Assembly (NCBI GenBank): GCA_032871835.1
Contig: CM065296.1
Span: forward strand, 7,450,001-7,514,000
Length of the DNA stretch: 64,000 nt
Direction of reading: 5' to 3'
DNA from: Dipteronia dyeriana
Taxonomy: Eukaryota; Streptophyta; Magnoliopsida; Sapindales; Sapindaceae
Shown: positions 47,740 through 59,688 of the stretch, one piece after another
Numbering within the stretch: the stretch's first letter is position 1
How the letters are laid out: the number at the start of each line of letters is the position of its first letter
The notes under the pieces: model-generated
The model's database searches: none
What the model was told of the DNA's origin: nothing
The model's input: only the letters and a program-made list of their open reading frames with translations
Program-made: the position numbers and the translations under genes

Positions 47740-48165
47740 CATGGAGGTTAAATGTTGATGGTTCGTCGAACACTCATGGCAGTGGGCAGAGATTGTAGTA
47801 TGCACTCCGGAAGGAGATGATGTTGAATGTGCCATGAGATTTGACTTCAAAGCAATAAATAATCAAGCCGAGTACAAGACATTACTAGCTAGACTCAGAG
47901 TATGCATAGCCCTCGGAGCAGATGAGGTCGAGATATTCAGTGACTCGTAGGTAATCGCCAACCAAGTCTTGGACGAATACCAAGCTAGAGATGAAGGTAT
48001 GATAGCTTATCGAGATATAGCAAAAAAATTCCTTCAAAGATTCAAAGAATATAAGATTGTCCAGATTCCCAGGGAAGAGAACGAAAAGGCAGACACTCTG
48101 TCCAAACTAGCATTAGCAACAACCACAATCAGGCCAAAAACTATTCCGGTTGCATATCTCCTCAG
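47740..48165 (+). pseudogene. Second (archaeal-type) RNase H remnant, Tat marker
   Basis: NVDGSSNTHGSG opens the domain, then FKAINNQAEYKTLLARLRV, VEIFSDS followed by a stop at 47948, and FKEYKIVQIPREENEKADTL with SKLA. The D..E..D spacing fits RNase H, and the domain sits between the normal RNase H and integrase, as in Tat elements. A frameshift at about 47797 and one stop break it. Confidence 0.82.
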
Positions 48166-49345
48166 ACCTAGTATAGTTGAGCCGAAAAACTTTAAAATCT
48201 CAAAAATTCGAACATCGCCAGACGGTTGGATGACTCAGCTAAAAAGGTATCTGGAAGAAGGCGTGCTCTCGGAAGATCCCTTAAAAGCCAAACGCATCAG
48301 GTACCGGTCAGCTAGATACACATTGATTGGAGGAGAATTATACAGAATGGGGTTTTCCCGAACACTCAAAAGATGTGTATCAGAGGAAGATACACATCAG
48401 ATACTACTGGAAATTCATGGTGGAGTATGTGGAAACCATACTGGGGGTAAAAGTTTGGCGCACAAGGTACTCAGGTAAGGGTATTATTGGCCCTCTTTGT
48501 TCTCAAATGCACAACGATGTTCAGAAAGCTGCAATACATGCCAAATGATCGCCAATGATATCCGATAGCCCCCTGAACAACTTAGAAGCCTCACATCCCC
48601 ATGGTCATTTTCCATGTGGGGCTTAGACTTAATTGGCCCAATACCGGTAATGACAAGGGGTGGAGCAAAGCATGCGATAGTAACCGTTGATTATTTGACA
48701 AAGTGGGTAGAAGCCAAAGCATTTGTATATATCACAGAAGCAAATACCACAAAATTTGTGAAGAAAAACATACTCTACAGATTTGGAGTCCCAAGAACTA
48801 TTATCACTGACAACGGCACCCAATTCGATAATCTAAAATTCAGACAGTTGTGCAACAAGTACCAAATTGTAAATTACTACGCTACACCTGCCCACCCTCA
48901 AACGAATGGGCAAGCTGAAGCAGTAAACAAAATCATCAAGCACATGCTCAAAGCATAGCTATATGCCAAGAAAGGCAGTTGGGTTGAGAAACTTCTTGAA
49001 GTATTATGGGCATATCGGACGACAACAAGAACTTTACAAAAGAAACTCCGTTCTCTTTAGTGTTCAGAACAGAAGTTGTTATCCCGATAGAAACATCGTA
49101 CACGTCACCTAGGGTCAGGTTGTATGATAATGACAACAATGTTGATATGCTGTTGCAAAGCCTAGATGAGCTAGAAGAGAAAATGGAGAAATTACGAGTA
49201 CAAAATATGACATATCAGCAAAGAGTGGCTCGCCACTATAACACTTATGTTCGGATCAGGAAATTCCAGCTAAGAGACCTGGTACTCAAGAAAGTGTCAC
49301 TGAACACAAAGAACAAAGCTGCAGGTTCCTTGGCCGACAAATGAG
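48160..49345 (+). pseudogene. Gypsy integrase remnant
   Basis: The zinc-binding HHCC region lies near 48390-48545 (EIHGGVCGNHTGGKSLAHKV, then a frame change to SCNTCQMI). The catalytic core (48614-48958) shows MWGLDLIGPIPV (first Asp), TIITDNGTQFDN (second Asp) and HPQTNGQAEAVNK (Glu). After a stop at 48956, WVEKLLEVLWAYRTTTRT and a C-terminal part (49006-49344) continue in shifted frames. No chromodomain is seen, as expected for Tat. Confidence 0.88.
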
Positions 49346-50000
49346 AAGTCTCGTACAAGATTGAATAAGTAGCTGGACATGGAGCATATTGGATTACCCG
49401 ACCAGAGGGAAGGGTTTTATCCCGGCCATGCAATGCCCAATATTTGAAGAGTTTTTATCCTTGAATTTTTTTCCCTTTTTAGTTAGGACAATTTTATTAG
49501 TCAGGATATTTTTTAGTTTTGAGATTTTATCATTGTTAATTTTACAGTTATAAATAAAAGACCAACATGGGATTTCAGATACCTAAGCGTATGATAATAA
49601 GAACAAATAAAAACGAGCATGATAATAAGAACATGCAATAAAAATGCTCGGGACCATTAATTTGGCAAAATTCCCGAATGGGCGGAGAAGTTCGAAATAG
49701 CACACCAACCGAGCAAGGTCAGTCGACCTTAGCCAAAAGGTAAACCCGATGCACCAGATTCTGGAAAACGACTCGGGGTGCCGTCGAGAAAAAACCCGGT
49801 GAGATGCGCAGCTGTGTTAAGCAATTTAAAAGCTTAACGATTCAGTAAACCCTTGCGCAAATAAAACTATGAGACGTCCTCAGAGATCTGCGAAAGGACT
49901 CGGACATATGATCATGGTGAGCCTTAGTGTAATGTTCGGGTAGCAACCGAGTATGAAGCATAAGCAAAAATTTGCTTACCTGATTCGAGATTACTTGGTT
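49346..50000. other. Non-coding region after integrase (gypsy element)
   Basis: Untranslated internal DNA between the integrase remnant and the tandem repeats, with recurring CTCGG/CCGAG motifs. No frame or domain is visible. Confidence 0.6.
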
Positions 50001-50007
50001 AATAAGT

Positions 50008-50405
50008 CAGTTTAATAAGATACTTGGCATTAGAAAATTGTTCCGAGTAAACAAAAGCAAGTTAAATAAGATACTCGGTGAAGTTACTCGGGCAACGGAG
50101 TTAGCCAGTTTAATAAGATACTTGGTGTTAGAAAATTGTTCTGAGTAAACGAATCCAAGTTAAATAAGATACTCGGTGAAGTTACTCGGGCAATAGAGTT
50201 AGCCAATTTAATAAGATACTTGACATTAGAAAATTGTTCTGAGTAAACAAAACCAAGTTAAATAAGATACTCGGTGAAGTTACTCGGGCAACAGAGTTAT
50301 CAAGTTTAATAATATACATGGCTTTAGAAATTTGTTCAGAGTAAACAAAACCAAATTAAATAAGATACTCGAGTAACATAGTTAGCCAGTTGAGTAAGAT
50401 ACTTG
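50008..50405 (+). repeat. Tandem repeats (about 98 bp x 4) in the gypsy 3' region
   Basis: Units start at about 50008, 50106, 50204 and 50301, each with AGTTTAATAAGATACTTGG (or variant), TTAGAAAATTGTTCYGAGTA, AAATAAGATACTCGGTGAAG and TTACTCGGGCAA. The last unit is shorter and more diverged. Confidence 0.92.
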
Positions 50406-50527
50406 AAACTTATAAAAACAAGCCAGACACTCGGCATACCAAATTCACGACAACAATTGGACGATGGAATTTTCATTAATTGAATAAATTGTACAATCGT
50501 ATTTTTACGTGTAGAATTTTTATACAC

Positions 50528-53521
50528 CTACAGGGCTGAAGATTTAGAGTTCTTGCCTATGCTCGAGTCGGGTACCATCTCATACTCACGGAGGAGATTC
50601 TCATTCGAAGGCTAAGTGATTGTGTCAACCAAGTTATCCATCCATTCGCTATAATCCGTTCAAGGGACCGGTCCAACATCAGGTGTCGAACCATCCACAT
50701 CAGACTCCTGACTGGCATAGAAGGTCGAGAGAGAATGCTCTGATGTGATCTTTAAATGCATAGAATGGGTCTCTTTACCTCGGCTACGATAATATGCTCG
50801 CCATTCCTTCATTTAAGTTTGAAGAGATTTCAAGGACCGGTCCACGTGGTTCTTGATCGACAACTCCCAGTTGGTTTGAGCTTTATCAGTTGCCCGATTC
50901 TTGACCTTAAAAAATTCACCAACAGAGACAAGACCCCTTTGAAATTCCCGGAGGAGTAAGGCATCATAAGCCGGAGACCTTTTAAAGCGGTCAACCCCTT
51001 GGACCTCAAGTTTCAGCCTAGCCTCCTTTGAATGAGATTCTACCGTTAAGGCTTGGCGCTCCAAATCTTCAATTTTCTGCTCATAAGATGACCTGGCTTG
51101 TTTTACCTCCTGTTCAGCCTTGAGCATTGACTCCTGGGCAGCATACATTAAATTTTACAATGACATAACCTTCTCTTTTGCCGCAGAAGCTCTCTACTCA
51201 GCCTTCATTTGCTTGGCCAAGCAATGATCGGCAAATTCTTAGACAGGGTTCACCTCTCTTTGATAAGCCACCTCAACCAGAGTACGGCTATCCTCACTCT
51301 TCTTTAGCTGAGCTTCAAGGCGCCTTATTCGATCATCTTAATGTTGTTGTGTCTAAACCAGCTCAGCAAACTCGGCCACCACCTGTAAGGAAGATTTGAG
51401 TTAAAAAACCTAACATGCATTACGATAATGGTTGGGATAAAAGACTTACGTAGAACGCGCTGTTGAAAATATTTTGAAGACGATCTGTTGGGGAACCATC
51501 CCTAAAGTGGCTCCAATAATCGTCCCCAATGTAGGCTCGACCAGAGGACATCACCCTTAGCATATCCTTAGGAGTAGGATATGAAGGGGTCTCCCGAGGA
51601 TCCCGCCCTTGCGTCTTCAACTTCAGGAGGCAAATAATCCCTGTTCAGGTTTGACGTTTTCGCTCTTCCTACAGATGCTTCAATTTGAACGTTCGAGGAA
51701 ACTCTAACCTCGGTATCATCACCACTCGACTCAATGAATGATACCACCCGAGGGACTTTATGAGGATGAGCGGGAGAGTCAGCCATATTCCTTTTCTCAA
51801 TCTGAGTACGATGGAAGCTGAGATCATCTTTAGGATCCTCCTGATCATCAACATCAATGAAAGATTAGAAGAAACCATGATCAGGATTTACTTGTTCGTC
51901 TGAAGGATTTCCAGCCCTATCTCCATCCCCATCCCCATCCCCGACAGTAAACTGTTCTGTAGGAACCTCATCAATCGGGGAGTTTGGCTCACCAGACGCC
52001 TCACCGCCAAGACGACCTCTTTGCCTGCCCTCATCCTCAGGAAACCTCTAGGCATTAGCAGTTCTAGCAGGGCCACCCGGACAGCTTGATTCCCCCACGG
52101 ATGACTGAATGACCTATCCAGAAACATACCCGAGGATGAATTTGGGAATTTGATCATCAGCCTCATCAAACTCTTCATCTGATTCATTAGGCGGAGCAAT
52201 TCTTTCTTTGTTTTGGCGAGAAGCTTCTTTTTGGCTCGCCTGAATGATCGATTTCACCTGGTGATCTTGGACCTCACAGATGATGTCCGAGTCATACACT
52301 GCACAAGTTAGAGAAAAACCAAGTCATGAACAATACCGTTGGAGGCAAATAGAAATATTTTTTTTTTCTTACATCGCATGCGGTAGTCGGAAATCTGACT
52401 AAAGAAGCCAAGGTCAATCATTTTCTTCTCATTAAAAAGATAAGACATGCTCATCATTTCCAAGGTACGTACAACTGCCCGATCGAGTCTAGTCAACTCG
52501 GTGTCAGTAAAAATAGGTTTTTTCTTGTTCCAAACATCAGAATAATAGAAAAAACGGGGAACCCTTAACACCTCATAATCTTCCTCAGTGTAGAGAGTGA
52601 CTTTAAGTCCCAAGTTTCCTTCAGCGAAAAACCATCTATTTTTCCAGTTCTTATTCGAGGTAGGAAACCCCCACACGAAGCCTCTCTTCTTGGGATCCGA
52701 AGAAATATCAACTCCTCGGCTCACCTTCGTCCCTTTGGGAATCCAAGAATCTGGCTGACTAGACATGAGAAAATAGGTCCCGGTTTGACCAGACTGCCTC
52801 AGGGTATAAAAATACCTGATTTCACTTGGGGAAGACAGCGACAGGTTCATCCGACTCCCTATGTGCCACATGCACATTAAAATTTTGTAGCTATTCGGGG
52901 CAAGTTGGGCTGGAGCGATCCCCGCTTCGGTAAGAAACCAAACGATGAAAGGCTGAAGATTGAGAGTCACACCACACCAAAGCATGGACCCATAAATCAC
53001 CACTATGCCTGGAGGTGGGTTCCATACGGCTCTTTCACCACCAGGAGTCATCGTAACCGAATCATCCAGATCAAATCGGGCACGATACTTCTCAATCTCA
53101 GCTTTCCCGACCACATTTGGCTGGACATCATATCCACTCGGACGATCAATAAAAAAAGGATACGAGATGCACTAAACTCCACTTCAACATCTTTTTCGTC
53201 AACTATTTGACTCCTGATTTGAACGTTGCCCGAGCCATGTTAATGAACTTCACGTTTACTCTGATGCTTTCCCATCCTTGATCGTAAAGGAACCCTGTGA
53301 TGATCAGAAACAGAAGATTAAGAACTGGAAGAAGAGGATTCAGAACTAGAACTTAAACGAACGTAAGGATAAAGCCCATAAACGTCAACGTCTAAAAAAG
53401 GAGGCTCATCAGGAGAGATTTCCCCCAATAATCTATGAACACAAGAGACTAATTGAAAATCTCCACGCTCAAGCACTTCGAAAGCTATAACATAAAGGCG
53501 CTGTCGTGAAACATGATCCAT
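50528..53521 (-). pseudogene. Antisense spliced gene of the Tat element ('gypsy type transposon' domain plus coiled coil)
   Basis: Runs opposite to gag-pol, from ATG at 53521 to TAG at 50528. The N-terminal exon ends in a poly-Ser tract (53318-53521). A long open block (52374-53114) has PPPGIVVIYGSMLWCGVTLN, FLTEAGIAPAQLAPNSYKIL and NWKNRWFFAEG, resembling the Pfam family 'putative gypsy type transposon'. An acidic linker follows, then a Glu/Lys-rich coiled coil (50813-51148). Two introns with canonical ends keep the frame: 52299-52372 (GTAAGA..TTGTGCAG) and 51383-51449 (GTAAGT..CCTTACAG). Breaks are a stop after the poly-Ser tract, a frameshift near 53150 and stops such as 51353-51355. The function of this protein family is unknown to me. 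Confidence 0.78.
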
Positions 53522-53659
53522 CGAAACTAACCTCGAAAGTAGAACGTAAAAAAATCTGGAAAAGCTTCAACGGAGAGTTGAGATGAATCTATACGAAAGA
53601 AAACCTGGGCTGAATGTTTGCTTATGCGAAAATGAACCGGAATAGTTCTTTTTTTTTTG

Positions 53660-53670
53660 GCTTAAATAGA
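53660..53670 (-). promoter_or_regulatory. Possible TATA box of the antisense gene
   Basis: On the minus strand TCTATTTAAGCC lies about 140 bp upstream of the antisense ATG. The match to TATA is moderate. Confidence 0.35.
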
Positions 53671-54039
53671 TTATTAAAAAACGAAGACGCGAAACCCTAG
53701 GGTCTCAAAAAGCGGGAAAATTTTGAAAAGAAGGATTTGATGACGTATGCGGCGCATTAGGGGACGTACAAGTCGCCTCTCATAAATGCTACTAGGGGGA
53801 TGAAGCGGCGGAAGACACGTATCAAGAAAAGAACTGACTAAGCCGTCAGAATTTCAAAACGTCGCAATCATTAAGCTTTCGCGTGAAGGGGCAAAATGAA
53901 TTTACATGGTAACCATTAAGACACGTCATTACTACAAGGCGCTACCTAAAGGTTATTATTCTGGTATTAATGAGGCATAAAAGATTAAAAGATTGATTAG
54001 AGTACTTTTTCCTAGTACAAATTTATACTCGGTAAAAAT

Positions 54040-54054
54040 ATTTTAAGGGGGTAT
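54040..54054 (+). other. Polypurine tract of the gypsy element
   Basis: TTTTAAGGGGG lies just before the 3' LTR, the expected plus-strand priming site. Confidence 0.65.
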
Positions 54055-54889
54055 TGTTATATGTACATTTCTGTCGAATGTACACGTCATTGACAAGGTG
54101 GATAATCCCTTAAAAATTGCCAGGTAGATATCCTTCGAGACTTGCCCGAGTAAGTGTGAATACAAGTACTTGGCAGGACCTGCTCGGGATCAAGTGACGT
54201 CATGTTCTACTCGGGACCAAATAATGTCATGTTCTACTCGGGACAAAAACGAGAAACCCGAATAAAGAAATCCAGTACATAATTCGCACATGGGTAAACC
54301 AAGAATCATGCTCGAATACATAAAGACATCCATATCAAGAAGAATTTCTAGAAGAATAAAATACCAAACAGGAAACAGGTTCCAAATCAAGCAACAACTT
54401 TATTTCTTCAAGCAAACTGCACATTTATAAGGAAATAAGTTCTAAACGGACTATATCACCAAAGTCCCATTCGATCTCCATACAATCTCCGAAATAGGAA
54501 AGAAGATGAGGACGACTCAATCAAGCAACCGGTCCTAATTAAATATAATTTATTTTCTCTTACTTGTATAATGGGGATTGAGTTTATATGTATGTATAAA
54601 TAGACCCATAATCTCATCACTAAAAGAGAGAGAACAAAAAAAGTACACAGAATCACTAGCAGAGAGAGAAAAAAGAGATTGAGTGATGTAATTCTTATTT
54701 CAATAGTGGATTTTGGCTCCGTTGTTTATTCAACCAACCGTGGACATTTCTTCGATTACCAGAGTTTTACCACGTAAACTCGTGTCTAACTCGCTTTAAA
54801 TTTTCATTCTCCTTCTCTTTCTCTTTGACAGATCATAACTAAATCCAATCTCGTTGACTTTCTCACCTGTCAAGAAATCGACGTCAACA
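54055..54889 (+). repeat. 3' LTR of the gypsy element
   Basis: 835-bp partner of 42824-43675, same TG..CA ends, with a shorter CTCTTT run than the 5' copy. Confidence 0.93.
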
Positions 54890-55702
54890 ATTAAAATGGA
54901 TATATTTATTTCAATGAGGACACTATTGGCATTATGATGAATGTTTATGGTAATATTTATTTTTTAAATTTTAGACATGTGTATACTTATAAAAATGGGT
55001 GTACTAAGAAGTTTTATGGTTGTCAATATCCGTACCCTTAACAAAATTAATTTGAATAAATATTACAATATTTATTAATATGAAAAAAATGAATTCTATT
55101 TTTTTAAAATAAAATAGCTGTAGTATATTTTATTGCATGGTGAATTATTATCATATCAATATAAGCATGCATGAAATATAATTACATTTGAAAAAAATGA
55201 AACCAACATAATCTACGGAGATCATTGTCACAACCTTGATATTTACCTTTTAATGGCAAATTTACTAATCGGAAAATTCTAACCTATTCGGAAAAAAAAT
55301 CTTAATTATTCTTTGATCTAGAAGGAAGGTGTCATAATATGTTTGTAATAATATCGTTTTGACATCTTATTATTATTGTTTTTATATGAATTAGACCGTG
55401 AGTTGTGAGAAACGTGTTGAAATAGAGTAATGTCGAGACTTTACGTGTGAGATGTATGCCATAACATAGGCACACCACCATGTTGGGGTTGCATATCCTC
55501 TCAAAAGGAGACCAAATCGTTTTATACAACTAGATGAGGAGAACAACCACCCTTAGATGGAGAGAAGAAATTATGTAGGACAGTCTCAATCGATTCATCA
55601 ACTCAAAATATGTTATAAGACAACCTTATAAATATATATGATCTTATCCGGTCTTACTATTACATTGATCTGTTTTAATTGTATGAACAGTAGATATACA
55701 AG
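54890..55702. other. Unassigned spacer
   Basis: AT-rich DNA with no supported gene or element border. Confidence 0.5.
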
Positions 55703-57231
55703 CAGGGCCGACCCTGACGTTTTTGGGGCTAGGGGCGAAAATTTTTGGAAATGGAAAAATGGGCCCCTTGATATATTAAATGAGAAAAAATCTAAATCGA
55801 AAACAAAAATAAAAAAATAAAAACAAAATCAGATTATTATTTTTTAGTATAATAGGATTATATATAATTTATATATATAAAAAAGAAATTATCTGAAAGA
55901 ATTTGTAACGAAAAATCGTAGATTGAATTGAAATGACTCAAATGAGGAACACTAGACTGAAACAAAAGAAGACAAATGAGTTATGAATAGAAAATAGAGT
56001 GTTGAGTTGAGACGGTGAAAATAGAGAGGTTGAAAGAAATGATAAATTTTGAAACAAAAAACTCTATTAGACCATATACCAAAAACAAACATTTCTTCTT
56101 TGACTTTGACCTGGCCAATTTTTTTTTTTTTTAACTTTTTAACTTTTTATACATCTCTTTAATCCTAAATAGTTGGACCAATACTCAAAACAAATATTTG
56201 AATATTTATAATCTGAAATAAAATAAAATAAAAATAGGCCCTTAAACTAATACTCAAAACATGTAAAAATGAAAATGGACTCCTAAAGTAATACTTGAAA
56301 CAAGTAAAAATAAAAATACTCAAAACATGAAAATTTGGGGTCCGTCCTTTAAGCGTTTTTCAGTTGCTGTTTTTCGAAAATAAAAATGAAAATGAAAACA
56401 GTATTTTTGGTTTCATTTTCGATTTCTGAAAACGTGTCTGGTATCAAATACTGAAAGCTGTATTTTAAAAATGAAAACGGAAAAAACGCTTCTGGTAGTT
56501 TAACCGAAAACTATCAAAAATTGAAATATCAATTTTAGTATTTTGTTTAATATTATTACAACTATAAACAAATTGATTAAATAATTAACCAATATAATTT
56601 TTGTATTGTAATTTTTAAATTAAACAAAATTAACACATCAAAAATTAATTCAAAAAAACATATCAAAAAAATGAATTAATCAAAACTAAACTCTTAAATG
56701 ATAAATAAATAATTATAAATATATATATATATATATATATTATAATAAAAATATAAGTGTATATTATAATAATATATATATTATTTTATATATTAAAAAT
56801 ATATTATAATATTGTATAAAATACATAAAAAATATATATATATGTAATTATAATTATAATATATATATAAGAGGGGCACTTTGGTAATATAAAAATCTTG
56901 TCCTATCTTGTCCTAGTTATATTAAACGGGTAATAGTACAATTAATAATTTAAGATTTTTTTTTTAATTAAAAAAAAGTGAAAAACAAAATGAAAAACAA
57001 AAACGAAAAACGAAAAACAAATATTTTGTGTTTTTCAAATCTTTAACTTTTATCATTGGTTTTGTTTTCCGAAAATAAAATGAAAAACGGTTAACGAATA
57101 TTTTTTCGAAATCATTTTTAAAAAATAAAAATAAAAATAGACTGAAAAACAGTTACAGAACGGGATTTTGATTTTTTAAAAAACGGGTCCGGAGCAGCTG
57201 CCCCTCTATCAATAAAGTAGGGCCGGCTCAG
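55703..57231. mobile_element. hAT element relic (1,529 bp)
   Basis: Ends CAGGGCCGACCCTGA and CTGAGCCGGCCCTAC (right, reverse-complemented) pair. Flanks TATACAAG (55695-55702) and TATACGAG (57232-57239) form an 8-bp TSD with one change. The CAGGGCCGGCCCTG type of end is common in plant hATs. Non-coding, with GGGCCCCTTG-like stretches near the left end and a nested insertion. Confidence 0.82.
56345..57184. mobile_element. Nested AT-rich insertion in the hAT relic
   Basis: GGGTCCG occurs at both joints (56338-56344 and 57185-57191; 7 of 9 if a 9-bp TSD is assumed). Both ends contain GTTTTTCAGT-type inverted blocks, and ATGAAAA/GAAAACG-rich DNA lies in between, with a (TA)n run at 56719-56740. 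The ends do not match well at the very tips, so the class is uncertain. Confidence 0.45.
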
Positions 57232-57239
57232 TATACGAG

Positions 57240-57674
57240 TAATATGAAAAGACCATCTCACTCTATAAGCTAGAAAATCGTGTCTGATACATGTTCATGA
57301 TAGTTGCCCTAATGTGAATGACCCAATGATGGGTCCATATAGAGACTAGAGAGAGACAGAATGGACCAAGGGTTAGGTATAAAATGTGCTGTTGTGACTT
57401 GTGATCTCATAATTCACAAAAAAAGAAGAAGTTGATGTATTGGAAGATTCAGTGTAGATACGGGAATTTTCTTAGATAACCAAATTAAAGTTCACATGCA
57501 AAATGAAATCACATAAACAACATGGACAAAAACTTTCATCACTTTCTCATGAATTATGGGGGTTGTTGTTCCATGTCTACAAATTCAGGCCCTACAAGCT
57601 ACAACCCCACAAACACAATACACTACAACACTTATCCGGGGAAAACATTACATGCAATAATTAAGACAGTAAAT
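57240..57674. other. Unassigned spacer
   Basis: Unique-looking DNA. The frame 57522-57731 runs into the SINE and is not a gene. Confidence 0.5.
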
Positions 57675-57685
57675 ATCTATATTTT

Positions 57686-57914
57686 ACCAATCATGGGTTG
57701 GTATGAGTGGTTCAACACTCTCATCCCTTAAACAAGGTCGTGGGTTCAACCCCTTGAGAACGGAGTTATATATATTGAGAGCATTTTATCCCTTAGTGGG
57801 CCGATCCCGACCCGGTGCGAGTCTGGATTAGTCGGGGTGTGGTCATGGCTGATTGCATCGTATGGTGGATCTGTCCCACTAGAAAACCAGATGGTTTAAA
57901 CCAACAAAAAAAAA
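57686..57914 (+). mobile_element. tRNA-derived SINE (229 bp) with poly(A) tail and TSD
   Basis: Pol III A box TGGTATGAGTGG (57699-57710) and B box GGTTCAACCCC (57743-57753) are spaced as in a tRNA. The 3' end has an A-run, and an exact 11-bp TSD, ATCTATATTTT, lies at 57675-57685 and 57915-57925. The interior GACCCGGTGCGAGTCTGGAT and TTAGTCGGGG resemble the Au-like SINE group of plants. It looks complete. Confidence 0.9.
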
Positions 57915-57925
57915 ATCTATATTTT

Positions 57926-59640
57926 TCATATCTTAGAAAAGAGGGATTATAATATAAAATATCATTGAACGGTACGAAGTTTTGATAGAGTAAAAAGTAC
58001 TTCCAAATAGTTGCAAATGTTTTCAAGCTGTGGTGTTTTTGATTGAGCAAGACACTTTTTGTTTTTAGAAGTGCTTTTTGCAAAATCTTTTCATAAGAGC
58101 ATTGATTAGAAGTAACTATATAGAAAAACAATTATTAAAAAGTACTTATTGAAGAAGCACTTCTATGGTAAAACATTTTGTAAAAACAAAGATGCAAAGA
58201 ATGACCACACATGCAATTTTTATTGTTGGAGACAAAATCATCACTTCTATAAAAAAATTGGAGCATCAGAGAATCAAATATATTGATGTCCCAACCACCA
58301 CAATGTGACTTCTACGATATCAAACTTTATTAAAATGACTGGCCCATTAAAAGATTTTCCAGGATCCAGATTCTAATTAATTGACAACTTTCGAAGCAGA
58401 GTATGTAACCTGTTAAATTAACCACCCTTAATTAACTCACCAAAATTTGCAAAAGAAAAAAGAGAGATTATGAACTTGAATTAATGCTTTGTAAAAGAGA
58501 TCGACATGCTTTGGACAAAAAGGGAACTCGAATATTTTCTAATTAACAATTTGATATCCACATTTTGTGTTGCTTTCTTAATTGTTCTCCACTGTTTGTT
58601 TCACATGCATGTTTTGGAGTGTACTCTTTCCAAAATTGACGATTATATTATGACTTCATATCTTGTAATTTTAGGTATGAGAATTCCCTAGTTAGTACGG
58701 TACATTTGTCTTGAAAGAACGACGATAACTTTGCTTAGAATTGTTTGTAAAAAACAAAAAATGTTAAACTTATGCTTGGAATTACCGATGATCAACTTTT
58801 TAAAATAGGTAAAAAAAAAAACTAGAATGGTTTATTTCTCTTGAAATACCTAAAATGTGAAATTGAAAAATATTATTTAAAATTATCGGTGATCCACAAT
58901 TTAAAATATATGGGAAAAACTTTATAATTTTAAGTATTGAAATTCTATGATAAGAGGACGTTCGTTTTGAAATACAGACTAATGATAATTATATAATGAT
59001 GGTTATACGTAGAATTGTTTATTAAGAACGATAAATAATAGTACAATAGTCGTAGATACTAAAAAAAAACTAGAATTCACTTTGGATTTGTGGATGATCT
59101 ACATTTTCTAGATACATGGCCTTGTTGTCATAGAATGGTGGAGGTTCGCACTTCAAATCCATCGAAAGAAAGACACAAAAGCAAAAGTTAATAATCCCAA
59201 ACAAACCTCCGTTTCTTAAAGTAAAAAAAATTGTTTTCATTGGTTGATAACTCACGTATATTATACTGATATAAATACTTCAATATATACTGAGTTGAAC
59301 ATTACCGTATATATATATATATATATTAAAAAAGATTGAAAATATTTTTTTTTGCTATATATTTATCTAATTGAAAATTTTCTTTTGACATAATCTAATT
59401 GGATATTTAAACATAATCGAATTCATCGACTCATCGCACATCTAAGTTATCTATAAATCTATAATCACAATGAAATTTCAAAATTAGACTTAACTAATTC
59501 CAATAAAAACTGGGGGTAAAGTAGTAAATTAGTGTCGTTAACAGGAAGACAGAGTTTTGGAGGGACAGGTTTGTTTTTTTTTCCCCATAATTATACGTAA
59601 CACGTTATAAAACTTCCACAAGAAAGCCGAGAACAAAACG
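57926..59640. other. Intergenic, upstream of the K+ channel gene
   Basis: AT-rich. 57960-58200 has AAAAGTACTT and AAGTGCTTTT blocks of the kind found in TIR-element relics. 58690-59060 has loosely repeated segments (TAGAATTGTTT, ATTACCGATGATC / ATTATCGGTGATC). A (TA)n run lies at 59311-59327. No gene was recognised; the last few hundred bases should hold the channel promoter. Confidence 0.45.
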
Positions 59641-59688
59641 CGCGGCGCCGTCGACGACGGTGGAATTGCAACAGATAGAGAAACGACA

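Larger units (their letters stand above)
42824..54889 (+). mobile_element. Ty3/gypsy LTR retrotransposon, Tat lineage, with antisense gene
   Basis: LTRs at 42824-43675 and 54055-54889 flank gag, protease, RT, RNase H, a second RNase H and integrase in that order. RT before integrase means gypsy, and a second RNase H between the first and integrase marks the Tat lineage. The 3' region holds tandem repeats and an antisense gene with two introns. All plus-strand frames carry stops or frameshifts, so it is not autonomous. No clear 5-bp TSD is seen (GTAT precedes both LTRs, but on the right that is inside the element). Confidence 0.93.

Noticed and set aside
42819..54894. GTAT as a target-site duplication of the gypsy element
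   Set aside because: On the right it precedes the 3' LTR, inside the element, next to the polypurine tract; the true outer flanks (TGTAT and ATTAA) do not match.
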